From assembly GCA_003142495.1 (NCBI GenBank), contig PLMM01000251.1, forward strand, positions 6,560-14,925: a stretch of DNA of 8,366 bases, read 5' to 3'. Below, in pieces: positions 6,604 through 8,366 of the stretch. The notes under the pieces were generated by a model. The model saw nothing but the letters and a program-made list of their open reading frames with translations, did no database searches and was not told where the DNA came from. The position numbers were made by a program, and so were the translations under genes. The stretch is from Gemmatimonadota bacterium. GTDB taxonomy: Bacteria; Gemmatimonadota; Gemmatimonadetes; Gemmatimonadales; Gemmatimonadaceae. Every line of letters begins with the position of its first letter. The first letter of the stretch is position 1.

Positions 6604-7154
6604 GTCACCGCGCCTACCACCACGTAGCCGCCGTCGAGCTCCATCGCGAGCCGGCGCCGGCAGAGTGCGCCGATCACGCGCTCGACCTGCTCGGGCGCGA
6701 TCCCTGCCTCGCGCGCCAGATCGACCGCCATCGCGCGACCGAGGCGCGACATCGCCTCCCACGCGCGACGCTCCGGATCATCCACGGTGCCGACGAGCAC
6801 CACGGTGCCGTCCTCCGCCTGCGCGACGATCGCGAGGCCGTGCCGCTCGAGCACCGTCTCGATCGCATCGAGATGCGAATCGCTCACCCCGCGGAAGAGA
6901 AAGTACGCGTCGCGCGGTGCAGACGCCTCGGCGTAGCGCATGAGGAGCTTCGCGACGATCTCGTCCGCGCACGAATAATCGAGCAACCCGACGTGCGAGA
7001 AGTCGATCACGGTGAGCGAACGGTCACCGAGCTCCGAAAGCTGTTTCTCGATTCCGTCGCGAACGGCGGCGCCCGTGGGGCGCGTCACCAGATCAGAATA
7101 GAGGTCGCACACGGTGCGGCGAAGCACGGTGCTGAGGTCGATGTGATTGATCAC
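6600..7154 (-). CDS. STAS-like protein with probable C-terminal winged helix
   Basis: A 184-aa protein starting at GTG 7152-7154, which overlaps the TGA (7151-7153) of the upstream ATPase gene as GTGA. An upstream ATG would extend it deep into that gene and give an Arg-rich nonsense N-terminus. Residues about 10-125 look like an anti-sigma-antagonist-type STAS fold: LTVIDFSHVGLLDYSCADEI (47-66) matches the strand-loop-helix around the regulatory serine. Ser61 sits where the phosphorylated serine of SpoIIAA/RsbV lies (DSSG there, DYSC here). It is followed by strands such as AYFLFRGV and TVVLVGTV. Residues about 128-184 resemble a winged helix: AVDLAREAGIAPEQVERVIG, then CRRRLAMELDGGYVVVGAV as the wing. 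It is probably the switch partner of the ATPase upstream and may act on DNA or another protein through its C-terminus. The fold assignment is inferred from motifs; the coding call is strong. Confidence 0.93.
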   Translation of the reverse strand: MINHIDLSTVLRRTVCDLYSDLVTRPTGAAVRDGIEKQLSELGDRSLTVIDFSHVGLLDYSCADEIVAKLLMRYAEASAPRDAYFLFRGVSDSHLDAIETVLERHGLAIVAQAEDGTVVLVGTVDDPERRAWEAMSRLGRAMAVDLAREAGIAPEQVERVIGALCRRRLAMELDGGYVVVGAVT

Positions 7155-8038
7155 CGGTCGGTAATCCGCTCCGGTATGGTTATTTGCATCTGTGCACCTG
7201 GAAACGGCGGAAGCTTCTCTTCGAGCGGGACATCCTCGTCCCAGCTCGGTACGATTGCGATTCGGGCAGTGCCGGAGCGAACGGACAGCTTGCCGTCCCA
7301 CCGGCCGATGTAACGACGGACGCCGGCGAGCCCCTGCCCGCGTCCAGGATCACGAAAACGGCTCACGCCGCGAATGACGGCCTCTTCGAGCGCCATGCCG
7401 TCATCCCAGCGATCGCTCATGCGCCGGCCCTGCGCGCTCTCGAGCGATTGACGGAAGCCGACGCCCGCATCGCACACGGCGATCACGACGACGCGGCGGC
7501 CGAGCCGCTTCTGCCAGCGATACGTCTGCACGGCGACCCATCCGCCACGGCCCGCGTGCTCGACGATGTTCTGGCATGCCTCACTCAGCGTCATCGCAAA
7601 GCCCATGGTGGCCTTCGCGTCGATGTTGAGCTCCTTCACGAGAATGGAAGCCGACTTCTGCTGAATGCGCCCGACGACCTCGTGCACATCCTCGCTCTTG
7701 GCGACGGAGGTGATCTCGAGCAGGACGTCGGACTCACCGCTGGCGCGCGCGCGATGCACGGTGCCGTGCATCTCGAAGAGATCCTCGGCGTGCTTGAAGA
7801 AGCCGGTGCGCGCCCAGTACGACCCCGTCTCCTCGGATTCCGGCGACACGAGCGCGGGCTTCTCGGCGCGCGTCTGCGCGAGGGTGAGCAGCGCGGTGAG
7901 CCCGTACGGCGATGCCCACCGCGTATGGCGGCCGTCGAGCAGCACCTTCTCGTCGATCGGAATCGGCGCGAGCTGCTCGAGCACCGTCTCGAATGTCCGC
8001 TCGTCGAGCGAGGGCGGGAGATTGATGACCGTCGTCAT
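7151..8038 (-). CDS. STAS-like/GHKL ATPase fusion (RsbW-type ATP-binding protein)
   Basis: A 295-aa cytoplasmic protein. Residues about 1-95 look like a divergent STAS domain: KVLLDGRHTRWASPYGLTAL (31-50) has the strand-loop-helix pattern, with Tyr45 where a phosphorylatable serine would normally precede the glycine. Residues about 105-265 are a GHKL ATPase of the anti-sigma-kinase type. The N-box LSEACQNIVEHAG has Glu153 and Asn157, the G1 box is CDAGVGF (Asp190, Gly192, Gly194), and the G2 box is GRGQGLAGV (232-240). No HisKA H-box is present, so it is not an ordinary histidine kinase. It probably binds or phosphorylates a STAS partner; the next gene encodes one. ATG 8036-8038 overlaps the stop of the pfkB-type gene as ATGA, with GGGGAG (8050-8055) 11 nt upstream. 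What the module finally controls is not visible. Confidence 0.94.
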   Translation of the reverse strand: MTTVINLPPSLDERTFETVLEQLAPIPIDEKVLLDGRHTRWASPYGLTALLTLAQTRAEKPALVSPESEETGSYWARTGFFKHAEDLFEMHGTVHRARASGESDVLLEITSVAKSEDVHEVVGRIQQKSASILVKELNIDAKATMGFAMTLSEACQNIVEHAGRGGWVAVQTYRWQKRLGRRVVVIAVCDAGVGFRQSLESAQGRRMSDRWDDGMALEEAVIRGVSRFRDPGRGQGLAGVRRYIGRWDGKLSVRSGTARIAIVPSWDEDVPLEEKLPPFPGAQMQITIPERITDR

Positions 8039-8366
8039 TGTGTGATCAGCTCCCCGCGCAGATGACGGGTGAGTCCCGAAGCTCCGCGAAACATCACGTT
8101 GCGCGCGGCCGCGCCGTGCGCCGCGCGCATCGCTACGGCGATGTCATCGCCCGCGAGCAGGCGGGCGAAGTACGTCGCGCCCCACACGTCGCCGCAGCCA
8201 GTCGGATCGCCGGTGTCGAACGTCGTGGCGACGGGGACGAGCGCCGTGCGCAGCGGACCGACATCGATCGCGGTGCTCGCCGCCTCGAGATCCGCGAGGC
8301 TGTCGAAGCCGGGCGCAGCGAAGTAGACCGCGCCGCGCGAGCCGAGCGTGACGATGAGGCAGCGGA
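8035..8366 (-). CDS. PfkB-family carbohydrate/nucleoside kinase, C-terminal part (runs off window)
   Basis: The last 109 codons of a gene whose 5' part lies beyond the right edge, ending with TGA 8035-8037. The stretch DTGDPTGCGDVWGATYFARL is the PfkB signature 2. It contains the anion-hole glycines and the catalytic base aspartate of the usual DTTGAGD motif, here written as DPTGCGD. Upstream, CLIVTLGSRGAVYF is the strand and G-S-x-G turn typical of the ATP-binding part of ribokinase-like folds. The substrate (a sugar, nucleoside or similar alcohol) cannot be told from this fragment. The stop overlaps the ATG of the GHKL ATPase gene by 4 nt (ATGA), so the two are co-transcribed. The kinase may have no functional link with the regulatory module beyond sharing the mRNA. 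Confidence 0.93.
   Translation of the reverse strand, partial: RCLIVTLGSRGAVYFAAPGFDSLADLEAASTAIDVGPLRTALVPVATTFDTGDPTGCGDVWGATYFARLLAGDDIAVAMRAAHGAAARNVMFRGASGLTRHLRGELITQ

Overview
The window is a compact, strongly GC-rich bacterial segment in which every supported gene lies on the minus strand, so it is read from right to left. The ftsE-ftsX-envC cluster and the signal peptide on the EnvC-like protein indicate a Gram-negative-type (diderm) cell with a periplasm. High GC, GTG starts and the mix of genes would fit a soil-type lineage such as Gemmatimonadota. That is an impression from style and content, not a demonstrated assignment.

Right part (8366 to about 5115), in transcription order: the 3' end of a PfkB-family sugar/nucleoside kinase; a protein with a STAS-like N-terminus and an RsbW-type GHKL ATPase domain; a STAS-like protein with a probable winged-helix C-terminus; a small 100-aa protein of possible double-psi beta-barrel type; and a PLP-dependent enzyme of the cystathionine gamma-synthase/lyase family. 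The first four genes are joined by 4-nt stop/start overlaps (ATGA, GTGA, GTGA), and the PLP enzyme follows after 16 nt, so they very probably form one transcript. The ATPase/STAS pair resembles a partner-switching regulatory module; no sigma factor is visible in the window.

Middle part (5015 to 1416): after a 99-nt gap come ftsE, ftsX, an envC-like murein hydrolase activator, and nfo (endonuclease IV). FtsE and FtsX form the divisome ABC complex, EnvC is its periplasmic effector, and Nfo is an AP endonuclease for base excision repair. Each of these junctions also overlaps (TGATG, probably CTGA, TAGTG). The envC-like gene has no ATG, GTG or TTG that could yield its signal peptide, so it probably uses a non-canonical start. 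A perfect palindrome over the nfo stop codon followed by a short T tract looks like the terminator of this operon.

Left part (1367 to 1): the first 455 codons of a soluble sensor histidine kinase with three PAS domains; the window edge falls just after the H-box histidine.

There is no non-coding stretch over 300 nt. The only gaps are 1368-1415, 5016-5114 and 6285-6300. I saw no tRNA, rRNA, CRISPR array, insertion sequence or riboswitch.
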